Positions 23,201-29,293 of a stretch of DNA of 42,148 nt are shown here, in pieces. The translations under genes and the position numbers were made by a program. The first letter of the stretch is position 1. The number at the start of each line of letters is the position of its first letter. The stretch lies in NCBI GenBank assembly GCA_037444075.1, contig JBBIND010000031.1:1-42148 (forward strand), written 5' to 3'. This DNA comes from JBBIND01 sp037444075. Its GTDB lineage: Bacteria > Acidobacteriota > Terriglobia > Bryobacterales > Bryobacteraceae. The notes below the pieces were generated by a model. It saw only the letters and a program-made list of their open reading frames with translations, did no database searches and was not told the DNA's origin.

Positions 23201-23300
23201 GCAGAATACCGACCAAGCCCGCGAAGCCGAAGTACCGCAGGCGTTCGCCCCGGTCTTCATGGACATGCGAGGAGCTGATCTCGAGTTTGTGTTGGTGCAT
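20274..23300 (-). CDS. P1B-type metal-transporting ATPase fused to HflK-like SPFH domain
   Basis: A 1008-aa inner-membrane protein, continuous in one frame. Residues 1-620 are a P1B heavy-metal ATPase: membrane helices from about 22, A-domain TGES (182-185), ion-site CPC (277-279) in GCPCAL, phosphorylation D321-KTGT, TGD (471-473), GDGVNDAP (517-524) and a last helix VVHQLASLLVMLNSVRLL. The N-domain HP locus reads SEHV (357-360), with His kept and Pro replaced. There is no CxxC metal-binding domain, only a short His-bearing N-terminus (H2, H4, H12, H14). After a His/Arg-rich linker (621-675) comes another membrane segment (677-694), then an HflK-type SPFH domain (DEVGIVERFGRKVLPLREPG, SLMVSGDQNMLEVNAAIHYR, VDAFRDVAGAYEEKIRLINV), a coiled coil and a proline-rich tail. 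Metal uncertain (Cu, Zn or Co class). It heads a four-gene coupled operon with hflC. Confidence 0.92.
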   Translation of the reverse strand: MHQHKLEISSSHVHEDRGERLRYFGFAGLVGILLLLNLTGVFKTIFGIDTAAIVTVVAGYRFFYRSISLLLQKVVSAELAICIAVIAALSIGEYLAAAEAMFIMLVGEGLEGYASKRTSAAILRFVEQMPRRARVLRDGEEIEVDAAALLEGDLILVRAGERVSADGVIEQGSSSLDESTITGESLPRDKQPGDEVFSGTLNGPGFLRIRVTRAGSDTTLARVIRLVEEARERKAPVERLADRYARFFLPALLLAAGLTFYFTGSWLRTVAVLIVGCPCALILATPTAMVAAIGGLARRGILVRGGSVLQLAAKTDTVVFDKTGTVTEGRFEIIRIVPVEGTEDEVLLLAAAAERGSEHVLARVIVEEARRRGVAVPDPEDARILPGRGAECTLEGRTIRAGSAAYLAEQGIRHPEAVLEEADRQGATTVLVADGNRLAGAIFLRDRVREGVRKAVHDLEHLDIRHLIMLTGDRRRAAEAIAREVRIPNVEAELLPEKKLDRIRQLISQGRAVAMVGDGVNDAPALACAQVGVAVSGASDITAEAADVVYMSRPLDKLPQLFQVSRRAVGIAWQNIIVFAGIVNVVAVGLASTGNIGPLGAAVVHQLASLLVMLNSVRLLRVERPDKSGFLHRLRHRLEHTALPGYWDRLRRLAGSIDPKESFQHLLEHRRDWARPVLYGAIALYGLSGLYVLAPDEVGIVERFGRKVLPLREPGLHYRLPWPVESLTRVQARKVRVVEAGFRSGREFTEAEPAAYEWNVQHRSGRFQRKPEESLMVSGDQNMLEVNAAIHYRLARPDDFLFTQLDGETTVRTAVESVLQAVITTTPLDDVLTTNRRALEQRALTELQRRLDRYRAGVEVIQFRLLDVHPSLEVVDAFRDVAGAYEEKIRLINVAEGYRNEQVALSRGQAKASLETASGYRFGRKNRADGDAARFTQAEAAFRSAPGPTETRLYLETMEEVLPGVPKMIMDAGRGRRHLLLVEDGVEISAPAAGVLPPPRPMPPPEHD

Positions 23301-23681
23301 GGCTGCCGGTTATCAGGAGACGCTCAATCCGCTCAGTGAACGGAACCAGACTATTATGCCACTGCCCTCCTCCCGGAAAGGGAGTGATCCGGCTCACCAC
23401 CTGCACGGGTCTTGTGGCACGGCCTGCGAAGCTGACGATTAGCAGCACTTTGCCGGCATGGAAAGGGCCACACCGATTCCACCCGCTGCGGCGGCGCCTC
23501 AGTTCGAAGCAGGGCAGCCGACGCTGCCTCGGCGGGCAAGCCTACCTGTATACTGGCCGAGGACCGGGCAATAGAGATGGATTCCCGGTTGAGAGCGGAA
23601 TGACTGCAAGGCTCTGCTTGCGCACGGATAGGGAACGCCTGTCACTCCCCAGGGGAGCGCATGAGATTCGGGCGCGAAACC
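23301..23681 (-). promoter_or_regulatory. Upstream region of the ATPase-SPFH operon
   Basis: There is no credible gene in these 381 bases. On the minus strand an extended -10 candidate, TG-G-CATAAT, lies at 23353-23361, giving a leader of about 45 nt before ATG 23300. A CTCCC/GGGAG inverted pair lies just upstream of it (about 23368-23384). No metal-regulator box that I can name was found. Confidence 0.35.
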
Positions 23682-24314
23682 CTAGCCGACGATCAGAGGA
23701 GGACCGCTGGCCTGAGTGTCCTGGGGGAAGAACGAACGCAAAAAATCCATGAAGGCGCGTCCCCGGCGGCGCCCGTTGTTGTGCTGGATTTCGAGCCGCC
23801 GCAGGAACACCAGCACTCCGAGCACATCGGTGTCTCGAATCGTGTTGACGCCGGTTCGCCTGGCCACTTGCTGACGGTATTCCTGAAAAGAAGCCTGCAA
23901 TCGCGCCTGGATATTAGCGGCCAGCGGATTCGCGGGCCGGGTTTCATAGACCAGGCCGCTTTCCAGCGTCAGGTAAGTGCGCACAGTGCAGGCCAACGCC
24001 TCGCGGACGTCGTCGTCGACCGCGCCCGGCGTCTCCGCCGCCGAACGCAAGAGAGCACCGGCGGCGAACATCAGGAGAGGCTCGTTATCCCGCAAGAACT
24101 GCTCACTGATGCGGACGTCTTTGTTCGGAATGTCTTCCGGCTTGATTTCGGGCGGCCTTTCGTGGGCGCGCGCCTCGCGCAGATGCGGGCAGTCGAACGG
24201 GCAGGTGACGGTGACTTCGCGTTCCCGGCCGCAGCACAGAGAGCAGATCTCTCCGTTCACACCCGGGCAGAAGCGGCGCGGGCGCCGCGTTTCACAAATT
24301 TGACAACCAGCCAT
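23682..24314 (-). CDS. Cys-rich putative zinc-binding protein, function unknown
   Basis: A 210-aa cytoplasmic protein. The first 44 residues hold eight Cys and one His in a metal-site pattern (C4-x2-C7, C16, C24-x2-C27-C28, C38-x3-C42, H44; MAGCQIC, FCPG, ICSLCCG, CPFDCPH), suggesting two zinc ribbons, loosely like SEC-C-type tails. The remainder is helical (SEQFLRDNEPLLMFAAGALL, DDDVREALACTVRTYLTLES, LGVLVFLRRLEIQHNNGR), with no catalytic motif I can name. Start ATG 24312-24314 (MAGCQIC) follows GAGAG; the longer frame start at 24371 adds no family-like residues. It is divergent from a 51-aa ORF at 24466 and probably monocistronic. Confidence 0.65.
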   Translation of the reverse strand: MAGCQICETRRPRRFCPGVNGEICSLCCGREREVTVTCPFDCPHLREARAHERPPEIKPEDIPNKDVRISEQFLRDNEPLLMFAAGALLRSAAETPGAVDDDVREALACTVRTYLTLESGLVYETRPANPLAANIQARLQASFQEYRQQVARRTGVNTIRDTDVLGVLVFLRRLEIQHNNGRRRGRAFMDFLRSFFPQDTQASGPPLIVG

Positions 24315-24465
24315 GATTCTCTCAGAGGCTCTGAGCCCGGCTCGGTGAAAAGCTTCGAGGCGAATCTCCAACCCGGCGTCTTAGATTTCAACTTAGTCCG
24401 ACTGACGGACCCCTTCGAGCAGCGCCGGCGCCGTTCTCAGGAACACCCATCGTATCATCAGGTGA

Positions 24466-24621
24466 ATGACCCGAACCGATCTCTTCATCAAGGTGGAATT
24501 GTGGCATGAGGACGATGAGCGGCTGGATCGCGTGGTGGCGGAAATCTGCCGGCAGGTCGGCAAGGTCTACTGCGTGCGCTCCGTGGAAATGTCGAGCGCG
24601 GTAAGCCGCGAATCCGACTGA
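24466..24621 (+). CDS. Small protein (51 aa), antisense-overlapping the dgt 3' end
   Basis: A short ORF preceded by AGGTGA. It encodes 51 residues beginning MTRTDLFIKVELWHEDDERL and including a VVAEICRQVGKVYCVRSVEM stretch. The composition is a balanced, acidic beta-alpha-beta-like pattern and not the Arg/Pro-rich pattern of spurious GC-rich ORFs. The first 101 bases are intergenic; the last 55 run over the dgt 3' end on the other strand. I do not recognise the family. A divergent promoter shared with the Cys-rich gene (24315-24465) is plausible. Confidence 0.6.
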   Translation: MTRTDLFIKVELWHEDDERLDRVVAEICRQVGKVYCVRSVEMSSAVSRESD

Positions 24622-25739
24622 CCCAGAATCTGGGCGTAAGTTCTCATGAAGAAACCGTCAGTCATGCCGGCTATGTAGTCGCAAGCCACCTGGTGCGGAG
24701 GCTGCTCGCCCGCCCACGCCTGGTATGGTTCCGGCATTTCGTAAGGGTGGGCCATGTAATGCTGGAACAGTTCGGCGACCATCGCCGAACATCGTTTCCG
24801 CTCCGCGACCAGCGGCTCGCTGTCATAGACGCGCGAATACAGGAATCTTCTGAGCTGGCCAGTCGCCTCGCGAGTGGTTTCGCAATAAGTCGCCAGCCTG
24901 GTTGGGTTCAGCCGGACTTCCTCCAGGTTGCGGACGCCCGCAGCGGTGGCCGCCTCTTGCGTGCCCTCGATGAGACCGGATACCAGCCGGTCAATGAGCA
25001 GCCTGAGAACCTCAAAAAACAGCACCCTCGGCGAAGCGCCGGCGGCAAGCCCGGCGGCCGTTTCCAGAGTTTCCGCGTACAGAGGCACGGCGGCGGCGAT
25101 GTCCTCCATGGAGAAAAAGCCTGCCGAATAAGCGTCGTCCAGATCCGCTGTATTGTAGGCAACTTCGTCCGCCAGGTCGATCAACTGCGCCTCCAGGGGC
25201 GGCCGAAGCCCGGGCAGGTATTCGTCCAGGTCGGGCGACTCGCCGCGCTCAAAATCCCGCGAGTGCTTCACGATTCCCTCCCGGACCTCAAACGTGAGGT
25301 TGAGACCTGGGTAAGCTGCATAGCGCTGTTCGAAACTCTCAACGATATGTAGAGCGTGCAAGTTGTGGTCGAAACCCGAACCGTAGAGGCGCATCTGCCT
25401 GTCCAACTCCGCCTCGCCGGCATGCGCGAAAGGGGGGTGGCCGATGTCATGCCCCAGCGCCAGCGCCTCCGTCAGATCTTCGTCCAAACCGAGAGCCGCG
25501 GCAACGGTACGGGCGATTTGTGCCACCTCGATAGTGTGCGTCAAGCGGTTCCGGAAATGGTCCGACAAGCCCGGTGTGAAGACCTGAGTCTTGTCCTCCA
25601 GCCGGCGGAAGGCCCGCGCGTGGATGATGCGGTCCCGGTCCCGCTGGAACTCGCTTCGATAGGGATGGGGTGGCTCAGGGTACCGGCGGCCGCGGCTGGC
25701 GGAGGCTGGATACCGCAACTCGCACAGGCTGCCGCCCAT
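24567..25739 (-). CDS. dgt: dGTPase-like deoxynucleotide triphosphohydrolase (HD family)
   Basis: A 390-aa enzyme that removes triphosphate from dGTP or related dNTPs. Evidence: the N-terminal RDRDRIIHARAFRRLEDKTQ and VFTPGLSDHFRNRLTHT (H68), the HD pair GHDIGHPPFAHAGE (H97, D98), FDHNLHALHIVESFEQRY, and LIDLADEVAYNTADLDDA carrying the last metal-binding Asp. This layout matches type-2 dGTPase-like proteins of about 380-450 aa. Start ATG 25737-25739 lies 13 bp after the TPR-like gene stop. The frame is open back to 25814, but that stretch overlaps the upstream gene. Its 3' end overlaps a plus-strand small ORF by 55 bp. Confidence 0.93.
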   Translation of the reverse strand: MGGSLCELRYPASASRGRRYPEPPHPYRSEFQRDRDRIIHARAFRRLEDKTQVFTPGLSDHFRNRLTHTIEVAQIARTVAAALGLDEDLTEALALGHDIGHPPFAHAGEAELDRQMRLYGSGFDHNLHALHIVESFEQRYAAYPGLNLTFEVREGIVKHSRDFERGESPDLDEYLPGLRPPLEAQLIDLADEVAYNTADLDDAYSAGFFSMEDIAAAVPLYAETLETAAGLAAGASPRVLFFEVLRLLIDRLVSGLIEGTQEAATAAGVRNLEEVRLNPTRLATYCETTREATGQLRRFLYSRVYDSEPLVAERKRCSAMVAELFQHYMAHPYEMPEPYQAWAGEQPPHQVACDYIAGMTDGFFMRTYAQILGQSDSRLTALDISTERTQ

Positions 25740-25752
25740 GGTTCCGGCCGGT

Positions 25753-26454
25753 TCAGTTCGTGGGAATCTCGCCGAGCAAATTGATCGCCGCCCGGCTGAT
25801 GGCGGAACGCTCACTGCGCAGCGGCTCCATTAGTTTGCGGGCCTCTTCAGGCTTCGATTGGGCCAGCACTCGAGCTAAAGCCAGTGTCGCCTGTTCCTTG
25901 GAAACCAGATCGGTCGGCTTGTTCACCAGGGCGCGGAGGAGTTTCTCCGCATCCGCGTGCTTCCCCTGCGCCGCGTACACTTCGGCCAGAGACAGAGAAG
26001 CCAGAGAGCCAAAATCGCCTCCGCCCGCCTCACGCGCTTCGGTCAGGAGCCTTTGAGCTTCCGCCGCGTCTCCCCGTTCCATGGCCGCAACACCCCGGAA
26101 ATACAGGGCAACGCCGCCTTCTTCGCTGTTTCTATATTTGTTCAACAGCTCGTCTGTAGCCTGGCTGACAGCCTGGTCTTTTTCTTCAGCGCTGGTGAAG
26201 CTCTTCTTGAAGGGGCTGCCGCCTGTGCCTACGTTGGCCGCATGCGCCTCCAGGAGCGCGCGTAGGAGTTTCTGTTCCGTGGCGTGCCGCCGCTGGTGAT
26301 AGAAGTAATAGCCTCCTCCAGCCAGAATTGCAATAACCACGATGGCGGCCAGGGCGGCCGCCGGCCGCCGATGAGCGCTCAGATACTCGAGCGTATTCGT
26401 CACCTCGACGGCGAACCTGTCTGTCTTCAGTTCTTTGCGGGTAAGTCTGTCCAC
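25753..26454 (-). CDS. TPR-like membrane-anchored protein (YfgM/TPR_21 type)
   Basis: A 233-aa protein. A cytoplasmic N-terminus (MDRLTRKELKTDRFAVEV) leads to one membrane segment (about 33-53, AALAAIVVIAILAGGGYYFY) and then helical tetratricopeptide-like repeats (VALYFRGVAAMERGDAAEAQ, LASLSLAEVYAAQGKHADAE, SKEQATLALARVLAQSKPEE). The layout matches the YfgM/TPR_21 family of envelope chaperone-associated proteins, probably facing the periplasm. The start is GTG 26452-26454 with AGGA before it. It is followed 13 bp later by dgt, so the two are likely co-transcribed, although no functional link is evident. Confidence 0.78.
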   Translation of the reverse strand: MDRLTRKELKTDRFAVEVTNTLEYLSAHRRPAAALAAIVVIAILAGGGYYFYHQRRHATEQKLLRALLEAHAANVGTGGSPFKKSFTSAEEKDQAVSQATDELLNKYRNSEEGGVALYFRGVAAMERGDAAEAQRLLTEAREAGGGDFGSLASLSLAEVYAAQGKHADAEKLLRALVNKPTDLVSKEQATLALARVLAQSKPEEARKLMEPLRSERSAISRAAINLLGEIPTN

Positions 26455-26916
26455 GGAGAAATCCTTAGGAGCGCCAAATAGCCTTGTTCCATCCTAGCAT
26501 AATGGGCGTCGAACAGAGGCGGACTCGCGAGCCAAAAATGCCGACGCACACGCCGCCCGTTCATCAAACAGATTCGTGCCGTTCGCGTGGCTTCAGGCCT
26601 TGAGCTAGCTCCTGCGTAGACGCCCGGAGACCCCGCCCAGCGGCATCGGGCCCGGTGCGGAGTAACGGAGATATCCGCTGCCTGAACCCGGCGGCTGCGC
26701 CGCGTTTCAGGAACGGAGCCTCAAGCCGGCGCGCCAGGGTCATCTCACAAAGCCGCATCGATCCTACACCCACACATCATCGGCTTTCGTACAATTCCCG
26801 TGCGGCGCGTATTTAGCCCACGAGAAGAAACCACACACCCTTCATCCCAAGACGCGGCGTACGCGGTCACACCTACTCGGCGCCCGCAGCCAGCCGGCTC
26901 GGGCAGCGAATCCTGA
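26455..26916. other. 462-bp gene-free region with a strong hairpin
   Basis: There is no convincing protein gene; the short ORF here has Arg-rich shadow composition. An imperfect stem-loop lies at 26681-26711 (CCTGAA/TTCAGG and GCGGC/GCCGC arms around a 3-nt turn), in GC-rich sequence that could form a structured RNA on either strand. I could not match it to 6S RNA, SRP RNA, tmRNA or RNase P by eye. Confidence 0.35.
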
Positions 26917-27261
26917 CTAGGAGAAGCTGGCGACAGCTGCGCCTTCGTCGTCGTAAACCTCGAAAACCGTGTACAGCTTGGTGATTTGCAGCAGGTCCTG
27001 GACCCGCTTGGTAAGGTTGAGCAGTTTCAGAGCTCCGCCCTGATTGGTCACGGTCGTAAAACCCGCCACGAGTTCGCCGACACCCGAGCTATCGATGTAG
27101 CTGACTTCGGCCAAATTGACCAGGACTTTCTTGTTTCCCTTGCTCACCAGATCCTTGATGGTGTCGCGGAATGCGCTGGAGCCCTCTCCGAGCGTGATCC
27201 TGCCAGCTGCATCCACCACGGAAACATCACCCACTTGCCTGGTCGTCAATCTTGCGGTCAT
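26917..27261 (-). CDS. STAS-domain anti-sigma factor antagonist (RsbV/SpoIIAA-like)
   Basis: A 114-aa protein of standard STAS length. The core VVDAAGRITLGEGSSAFRDT, then KKVLVNLAEVSYIDSSGVGE, contains the Ser in DSSG that the partner kinase phosphorylates; LKLLNLTKRVQDLLQITKL follows as in SpoIIAA. Unphosphorylated STAS proteins bind the RsbW-type kinase and release its target. The kinase gene lies 53 bp upstream on the same strand, forming a partner-switch pair. No sigma factor or PP2C phosphatase is in the window, so the output is unknown. Confidence 0.92.
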   Translation of the reverse strand: MTARLTTRQVGDVSVVDAAGRITLGEGSSAFRDTIKDLVSKGNKKVLVNLAEVSYIDSSGVGELVAGFTTVTNQGGALKLLNLTKRVQDLLQITKLYTVFEVYDDEGAAVASFS

Positions 27262-27314
27262 GGTCCTCCACCTCCTGAAATCGTCTTGTTCCGGCCAGAT
27301 TCCTTCGGGAACAC

Positions 27315-27758
27315 TCAGGACTGCCGGCTCAGGTACTTCTCCAACACCATCTCGGTACCCGTCGGGGTTCCGGGACGCGCTTCGAACTTGTCCACGAAGC
27401 TCCTGATCAACAGCAGACCCCGCCCGGACTGCCGCAGCAGGTTCTCTTCGGCCAACGGATCAGGGAGCTTATCGGGGTCAAAGCCCTCTCCCTCGTCACG
27501 TATGCTGATGACGAGGTGGTCTTTTGCTTTGGTTACCCGAAACTGTACTTTCTTATTCCGGTTGTACCGGTTGCCGTGAACGACGGCGTTGACCACGGAC
27601 TCCCGCACGGCCATTCCCAGACGAAAGGTCTCGTCTTCATCGAAACCCATTTCTCTGGCTAGCTCCGTGACAATGGCCTCAGCGCGGTCGGCGCTTTCCA
27701 GCGTGGATTCGAGGGTCAGGTCCACGCTGGTCGTTCCGCCGGTGTTATCTGCTGTCAT
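27315..27758 (-). CDS. Anti-sigma factor serine kinase (RsbW/SpoIIAB-like)
   Basis: A 147-aa GHKL-type ATPase. The N-box RESVVNAVVHGNRYNRNKKV and G1 box RDEGEGFDPDKLPDP are clear, followed by the Gly-rich GRGLLLIRSFVDKFEA (G2). This is the standard form of a switch kinase that sequesters a sigma factor or other partner and phosphorylates the STAS antagonist encoded next to it. It is first in the two-gene unit and divergent from a LysR regulator. Confidence 0.92.
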   Translation of the reverse strand: MTADNTGGTTSVDLTLESTLESADRAEAIVTELAREMGFDEDETFRLGMAVRESVVNAVVHGNRYNRNKKVQFRVTKAKDHLVISIRDEGEGFDPDKLPDPLAEENLLRQSGRGLLLIRSFVDKFEARPGTPTGTEMVLEKYLSRQS

Positions 27759-27880
27759 TGTCGCCCCGCGGTCGCGGCGTGGCCTTTAAAATCGCTAGAT
27801 TAGAACAGCCCCTCACACCGCGTCAAGAAGCGCCCCGGACGCGCCCCGGACGCGGGGTGGCGCCGAACCGGTCTGCGCGC

Positions 27881-27910
27881 GGCCGGTGATATAATCGGGG
27901 CAGTCCGGCC
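27881..27910 (+). promoter_or_regulatory. Promoter of the LysR gene: extended -10 inside a palindrome
   Basis: A perfect extended -10 element TG-A-TATAAT lies at 27887-27895. It is bracketed by inverted arms GGCCGG (27881-27886) and CCGGCC (27905-27910), which could be an autoregulatory operator. The expected transcript start is near 27902, about 50 nt before ATG 27954. A tandem pair of GCGCCCCGGAC (27830-27840, 27841-27851) lies upstream. Confidence 0.6.
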
Positions 27911-27953
27911 GCTTCCCGGCGCCCGAGGTTAGATTTCACCTTCTCGGCCTGCT

Positions 27954-28886
27954 ATGGACCTGGATCAACTGCACACATTCCTGGAAATTGTCCGGCTTAA
28001 GAGCTTTTCTAAAGCAGCTCAGACGTGCTTCCGGACACAACCGGCGATCAGCGCGCAAATCCGCCAGCTTGAGCAGGAACTCGGTGCGTCGCTGTTTGAC
28101 CGGCTGGGGCCGCGGATCGCGCTGACACCCGCCGGCAGGATCTTCGCCGAATATGCCGAGCAGATTCTGGAATGCAAGCGCCGGGCCCAGAACAGCATTA
28201 ACGAGCTGGAACGGACGCCCCGCGGCGAAATCGTCGTGGCCGCCAACGAAGCCACGTGCATCTACGTCCTGCCCGGTGTCTTTTCCGGTTACCAGCGCCT
28301 CTTCCCGAACGTCCAGATACACGTGGATCGCTCTTATGGCTCCCGGGTGGTGCAGGCGGTTCTGGAGAACCAGGCTGATTTCGGCATCACGCAGTTGCCC
28401 GTCACGGAAAAGCGGCTCCAGGTAGTGCGGATCCATACGGACGAAATCAAGCTGCTCATGCCCGCCGGGCACCCTCTGGCCGGGCGGGACCCGATCGCCG
28501 CACGCGATTTGGTGGGTCATTCCTTGCTGTTGCCCCGGTACGGAGCTACCCGCGCTCGTCTCAACGCCTGGCTTGAATTGGTGGAAGACAACATCCGCGT
28601 CTCCATGGAGCTGGATTCCACGGAGATGATCAAACGCTTCGTGATCGCCGGTCTTGGACTCTCGTTTCTGGCGGCGTCGAATTGCCGCGAAGAAGAAGCC
28701 TCCGGCCGTCTGCTGACCGCTTCTCTCGCGCCAGAACCCATGGTCCGGCGTTTGGCCCTCGTTTACCGCAAAGACAAGGCCCTCTCTAAAGCTGCCATCG
28801 GCTTCATCCAGGTGCTTTTGGAACACGCGCAGACCGGCGAACCGGTTGCGGAACCGGCCAAGCAGGCCGGCGCACCCGCCCCCTGA
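27954..28886 (+). CDS. LysR-family transcriptional regulator
   Basis: A 310-aa protein. The N-terminal winged helix is classic: DLDQLHTFLEIVRLKSFSKA, AQTCFRTQPAISAQIRQLEQ, ELGASLFDRLGPRIALTPAG. It is followed by the linker helix and a two-lobed effector domain (GEIVVAANEATCIYVLPGVF, LPVTEKRLQVVRIHTDEIKL, STEMIKRFVIAGLGLSFLAA). The layout is close to the CysB/CbbR-like branch; the effector is unknown. It is divergent from the RsbW/STAS pair and followed 7 bp later by a small tail-anchored gene, likely co-transcribed. The promoter appears to carry a palindrome over the -10, consistent with autoregulation. Confidence 0.93.
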   Translation: MDLDQLHTFLEIVRLKSFSKAAQTCFRTQPAISAQIRQLEQELGASLFDRLGPRIALTPAGRIFAEYAEQILECKRRAQNSINELERTPRGEIVVAANEATCIYVLPGVFSGYQRLFPNVQIHVDRSYGSRVVQAVLENQADFGITQLPVTEKRLQVVRIHTDEIKLLMPAGHPLAGRDPIAARDLVGHSLLLPRYGATRARLNAWLELVEDNIRVSMELDSTEMIKRFVIAGLGLSFLAASNCREEEASGRLLTASLAPEPMVRRLALVYRKDKALSKAAIGFIQVLLEHAQTGEPVAEPAKQAGAPAP

Positions 28887-28893
28887 GATAGAC

Positions 28894-29250
28894 ATGGAAA
28901 AGGGATCAGTTAGAACCTCCTCCATCCTGATCGCCCTGGAGGGTGAGACGCGCGCCTACCGCACGCTCGATGAACTCCCCGAAGAGCTTCGTCTCAAGTT
29001 GCTCGAATCCACTTCCGGACCGGACGCCGCCACCATCCTGATCACTGACCGCGCCGGCAGCCGGGAAGTGTTGCGAGCTTTGCAAGGCAAGCCTAGCAGG
29101 CTTGACTCCCTGCGCATGCTGTCTCTGGCAGGCGCGGCCCGCACTCCGGAGAAGCCTAAGCGCTATGCGGTTTCCTGGCGCATTTGGGCTGAAGTGCTGC
29201 TCATTGGCATCACCGGTCTGGCAATCTGGTTCCTGGTCACACTAAAATAG
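28894..29250 (+). CDS. Small C-terminally membrane-anchored protein, unknown function
   Basis: A 118-aa protein. A soluble N-terminal part (SSILIALEGETRAYRTLDEL, PEELRLKLLESTSGPDAATI, LITDRAGSREVLRALQGKPS) ends in a single C-terminal membrane helix (about 98-117, IWAEVLLIGITGLAIWFLVT), so it is tail-anchored with the bulk in the cytoplasm. Start ATG 28894 (MEKGSVRTSS) is preferred; the frame extends upstream to 28846 only through the LysR 3' end. It sits 7 bp after the LysR stop and is probably in the same transcript. I do not recognise the family. Confidence 0.65.
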   Translation: MEKGSVRTSSILIALEGETRAYRTLDELPEELRLKLLESTSGPDAATILITDRAGSREVLRALQGKPSRLDSLRMLSLAGAARTPEKPKRYAVSWRIWAEVLLIGITGLAIWFLVTLK

Positions 29251-29293
29251 CTTCTCCGAGGGCGGATGCCCGAACGGCTTTCCAGGAGTTCTC

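Noticed and set aside
26564..26773. 69-codon minus-strand ORF in the gene-free interval
   Set aside because: It has Arg-rich composition, no ribosome site and no resemblance to any family.
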